NCBI GenBank assembly: GCA_964465665.1
Contig: CAYXKM010000336.1
Span: forward strand, 1 to 7,783
Reading direction: 5' to 3'
Source of the DNA: JAKEGN01 sp964465665
Lineage (GTDB): Bacteria > Pseudomonadota > Gammaproteobacteria > Steroidobacterales > Woeseiaceae
DNA: 7,783 nucleotides
The position numbers were made by a program, and so were the translations under genes. Below, piece after piece: positions 4,691 to 7,783 of this stretch (position 1 is its first letter; every line of letters begins with the position of its first letter). Below the pieces are notes generated by a model. That model searched no databases. It had not been told where the DNA came from and was given only the letters and a program-made list of their open reading frames with translations.

Positions 4691-7600
4691 ATGAACAGCA
4701 ACACAGCGATACGCCAGGCGATCCGACGCGCCCTATATGTCGGAGCCATGGCAACGGCAGCAGGTTATGCGACCACCGCCAGCGCGCAGGAGGCAGGCGA
4801 AATCGAAGAAATCACGGTGACCGGCACACGCATTGCGGTACCGGGCGTGGAATCCGCAAGCCCGGTTTATTCGGTAGCCGCGGATGAGATCGAACTGCAA
4901 CAGCAACCGGAAGTGGAGAGAATTCTTCGCCTGTTGCCGATCACCAAGCCGGATGATGGCCAAAACGTCAACAACGGCACCGTAGGCGTCGCCTCGATCG
5001 ATCTGCGCGGCCTCGGGTCGCAGCGCAACCTGGTACTCATCGACGGCAAACGGGTCACGCCGTACAACACCAACGGCATCATCGATACCTCGGTTATCCC
5101 GACGGCGCTTATTGAACGCATCGATATCATTACCGGCGGTGCTTCGGCGGTATACGGTTCTGACGCGATCTCCGGGGCCCTGAATTTCATCATGAAAGAT
5201 GATTTCGAGGGCGTCGATCTGCGTGGTTACTACAGCGTCACCGATGAAAATGACGGCGACGTACGAAACCTGTCGCTGACCGTCGGCTCCAACGTTGCGG
5301 ACGGCCGCGGCAACGTCGTATTGAATCTGAACTGGTCGGATCGGGAATCCGTGCTGCTCGGCGCGCGTCCCCTCGGGCAGTTGGGCATCGGGACGGCGGA
5401 CGGCGCCAACTACGATGCCTTTCTCTCCGGACAGGCACCGGAACCCGGCCCGGCCGGCTGCGGCGGTCCGGGCTCCGTCGTGGCAGGCGGTTCGACCACG
5501 ACTGTGCCGACACGTATCGCGATCGCCGGTGGCGCAGCAGTGGCAGGCGGCTGGCAGTTCCGCGAGGACGGAACTCTGGCGGGCGATTGCAGCGTGTTCA
5601 ACTTCAACCCGTTCAATTACTACCAGACGCCGCTTGAGCGCTTCGGCGGCTCCGCACTCGGCCATTTCGAGATCAACGAGTATGCCGAAGTCTATTCGCG
5701 TATCAACTTCAGCAGCACCAACGTGCGTCAACAGGTTGCCGCCTCCGGCATCTTCGGTACGACATTCTTTACTCCATTGTCGAACCCGTTGATGTCCGAC
5801 CAGGCTCGTGCCTCCATCATCGCGCAGGCGGAAACGGACCGCGCCAACGGCAACATCAATGTCGCCAACACACCGGATCCCGGCAATCCCGGAGATTTCC
5901 TGTTCGAGAACTGGCGCGATCTCAATGGCAACGGCGTTGTCGATGCTGCAGACGATCTGCTGATTTCATACCGGCGCCGCACGGTGGAGTTCGGCGAGCG
6001 CTCGACAGGCTACGACAACAACGCGTTCCAGCTTGTGCTCGGTACTCGCGGCACTTTGGTCGGAGACTGGAACTACGACGTGTCGTTCCAGCACGGCGAG
6101 TCGGATCGCAGCACAATAAGCGCCGGCTACACCAACCTTACGAACATTACGAATGCCTTGAATGTGGTCGATGTTAACGGCGTACCGACCTGCCGTACCG
6201 GTGGCACAGCTTGCGTTCCTCTGAACCTGTTCGGTGGTTTTGGTTCGATTACGCCGGATCAGGCTGCGTATTCGAGCGCCGTTGGTATCGAGACGCAGAA
6301 CTACCAGCAGACGATTTACACCGGGTCGGTGAACGGACCCATCAACGGGCTGCAGATTCCGTGGGCCGATACGCCGGTCGCCGTCAGTGTCGGCGCAGAG
6401 TACCGCGAGGAATTCGGTACGCGAACTCCTGACGAGTGTCTGAAACTCGCGCCGGACAGTTGCCTTGGCGGAGCCGGTGGCAATCTCCTGCCGGTCGCGG
6501 GCGGCTTCGATGTAAGCGAGTTCTTCGGCGAAGCCATCATCCCGATAGTCAGCGGCAAGACCGGCTTCCAGCAACTCGATTTGGAACTGGGCTTTCGTAC
6601 TTCGGACTACAACCCGAGCGGCTCCAACGAGACCTGGAAAGCGGGATTCAGTTACCGTCCGGTCGAATCATTGCGCTTGCGGGCGATGATGCAGCGTGCC
6701 GTACGGGCGCCAAACGTCGGGGAGATCGCCTCGCCGCGTGTGACGTCACTGCGTAACGCAACGCTGGACCCCTGTTCGGTTGAAAACGCCGGAAACATCG
6801 ATGCCGAACTGACCGCGCTCTGCGTCAGCACAGGCATGACCGCGGGCCAGGTCGGCACTGTCGAGGATATCGTGGCCGGACAAATAAGCACGTTCGAGGG
6901 AACGGATATTACGCGAGTGCCGCTCGTCGTCCCCGAGACGGCGGATACCCTGACCGTGGGCTTTGTCTTCACGCCCGATTTCAATCTCGGTCCGGTAGAT
7001 GGCCTGGTCCTTTCGGTGGACTACTACGACATCGACATCGACGACATTATCTTTCGCTTCGGCGCGCAGGAAGTGCTCGACGGTTGCTATGAGTTCGGAC
7101 TGCAATCCGAATGCGACAAGATCATACGTGTCGGTGGAACGCTCACGCTGCCGGGCGCAGGCGTGGAATTGCTGACGACCAACCTGGTGAACCTGCATGC
7201 GGAAGGCATCGAAGTCGGCGCGACCCTTGGGGTCGATCTCGAAAGCTGGGGCGATCTGCAGATCAGCGCCAACTACAATCAGTACCTGACGCAGGAACAG
7301 CAGAGTGCGCCGTTCATCGCAGTTACAGATTGCCTCGGCTTTTACGGAACCACCTGCGAAGGACCGCTGCCCGAATCGCGCTGGATACAAAGAACGACGT
7401 GGAATTTCAAAGATGATTTCTCCGTATCCTACCTGTGGCGTCATATCGGATCCGTCTCGGTCGAGACCGCCGAGCTTGCAAACACCTTTGCAGCCTTCCA
7501 GAAAATCGATGCGGCGGACTACGTCGACCTGACCGGCACCTGGCAGGTCACGGATCAGATCAATGTCAGCGCATCTATTCAGAACATCTTTGGAGAGGAT

Positions 7601-7717
7601 CCACCGGTTGTGGGCAACGAAGCAGCGGATACTTCGTCCAACAGCGGCAACACTTTCCCGAGCCAGTACGACACTCTGGGCTCGGTTTACACGGTAGGGT
7701 TCAAGTACGCGTTCTGA
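4691..7717 (+). CDS. TonB-dependent outer-membrane receptor
   Basis: A complete 1008-residue receptor that imports a scarce substrate across the outer membrane using TonB-ExbBD energy. A signal peptide (basic start, hydrophobic core, cleavage after ASA at residue 32) is followed by the TonB box region EEITVTGTR (39-47). The plug (about 50-170) contains DLRGLGSQRNLVLIDGKRV and GGASAVYGSDAISGALNF from residue 149. The rest is a 22-strand-type beta barrel ending in YAF, with the terminal Phe used for Bam-dependent insertion. There is no N-terminal STN signalling domain, so a FecA-like transmembrane signalling role is unlikely. Oddities are a 12-residue EF-hand/dockerin-like loop at 410-421 and twelve Cys in six nearby pairs. 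The substrate is not deducible: this subfamily covers siderophores, sugars, peptides and other compounds. It has its own Shine-Dalgarno and terminator, so it looks monocistronic and independent of the pse genes. Confidence 0.93.
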   Translation: MNSNTAIRQAIRRALYVGAMATAAGYATTASAQEAGEIEEITVTGTRIAVPGVESASPVYSVAADEIELQQQPEVERILRLLPITKPDDGQNVNNGTVGVASIDLRGLGSQRNLVLIDGKRVTPYNTNGIIDTSVIPTALIERIDIITGGASAVYGSDAISGALNFIMKDDFEGVDLRGYYSVTDENDGDVRNLSLTVGSNVADGRGNVVLNLNWSDRESVLLGARPLGQLGIGTADGANYDAFLSGQAPEPGPAGCGGPGSVVAGGSTTTVPTRIAIAGGAAVAGGWQFREDGTLAGDCSVFNFNPFNYYQTPLERFGGSALGHFEINEYAEVYSRINFSSTNVRQQVAASGIFGTTFFTPLSNPLMSDQARASIIAQAETDRANGNINVANTPDPGNPGDFLFENWRDLNGNGVVDAADDLLISYRRRTVEFGERSTGYDNNAFQLVLGTRGTLVGDWNYDVSFQHGESDRSTISAGYTNLTNITNALNVVDVNGVPTCRTGGTACVPLNLFGGFGSITPDQAAYSSAVGIETQNYQQTIYTGSVNGPINGLQIPWADTPVAVSVGAEYREEFGTRTPDECLKLAPDSCLGGAGGNLLPVAGGFDVSEFFGEAIIPIVSGKTGFQQLDLELGFRTSDYNPSGSNETWKAGFSYRPVESLRLRAMMQRAVRAPNVGEIASPRVTSLRNATLDPCSVENAGNIDAELTALCVSTGMTAGQVGTVEDIVAGQISTFEGTDITRVPLVVPETADTLTVGFVFTPDFNLGPVDGLVLSVDYYDIDIDDIIFRFGAQEVLDGCYEFGLQSECDKIIRVGGTLTLPGAGVELLTTNLVNLHAEGIEVGATLGVDLESWGDLQISANYNQYLTQEQQSAPFIAVTDCLGFYGTTCEGPLPESRWIQRTTWNFKDDFSVSYLWRHIGSVSVETAELANTFAAFQKIDAADYVDLTGTWQVTDQINVSASIQNIFGEDPPVVGNEAADTSSNSGNTFPSQYDTLGSVYTVGFKYAF

Positions 7718-7739
7718 CCAAGAAACAGCAGTAACACTG

Positions 7740-7769
7740 ACGGCGGGCTTTCGGCCCGCCGTTTTTTTT
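7740..7769 (+). terminator. Rho-independent terminator after the receptor gene
   Basis: The arms CGGCGGGC (7741-7748) and GCCCGCCG (7754-7761) enclose the loop TTTCG. An A-T pair extends the stem to 9 bp, and a run of eight T follows at 7762-7769. It begins 22 bases after the receptor stop and ends that transcription unit. Confidence 0.93.
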
Positions 7770-7783
7770 GAACCCGACGGTGT

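Noticed and set aside
4733..5731. 332-residue minus-strand open frame opposite the receptor gene start
   Set aside because: It lies fully antisense to the signal peptide, plug and early barrel of a clear TonB-dependent receptor and shows no protein motif.

Overview
The window is GC-rich, densely coded DNA from a Gram-negative bacterium. An outer-membrane TonB-dependent receptor with a signal peptide and C-terminal Phe, together with the codon preference and protein flavour, points to Proteobacteria. Gammaproteobacteria is my best guess; this is inferred from protein style and not from a marker gene.

Positions 1-3042 hold the second half of a pseudaminic acid (Pse) pathway, all on the + strand and tightly packed. 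In order they are the 3' part of pseG (UDP-sugar hydrolase), a GNAT acetyltransferase of the pseH type, pseI (pseudaminic acid synthase) and pseF (CMP-pseudaminic acid synthetase). Together these acetylate the 4-amino sugar, remove UDP, condense the product with phosphoenolpyruvate and activate the nonulosonate with CMP. The dehydratase and aminotransferase genes (pseB, pseC) are not visible and probably lie upstream. pseH/pseI, pseI/pseF and pseF/next gene overlap by ATGA. pseG and pseH lie in the same frame, separated only by one amber codon and one sense codon, so they look like a split PseG-PseH fusion.

Positions 3039-3164 carry a 41-codon remnant that starts like the methyltransferase often found beside pse genes and then stops. 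It keeps its ribosome binding site and its ATGA overlap with pseF. After it comes a 300-residue GT-A-like glycosyltransferase (3178-4080), a plausible but unproven user of CMP-Pse or builder of the same glycan.

Positions 4081-4690 are a long, visibly less GC-rich gap. It holds weak minus-strand reading frames, of which one (4090-4284) has coding-like codons, and two adjacent dyads, one a perfect 14-bp palindrome, close upstream of the next gene.

Positions 4691-7717 encode a complete 1008-residue TonB-dependent receptor with a strong Shine-Dalgarno sequence, a signal peptide, a TonB box, a plug and a barrel. A strong intrinsic terminator follows at 7740-7769. The receptor looks like a separate transcription unit unrelated to Pse synthesis. 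I see no rRNA, tRNA, CRISPR array or insertion sequence, and no clearly new multi-gene system. The most notable points are the amber-split pseG/pseH, the decayed methylase at the end of the operon, and the unassigned gap.
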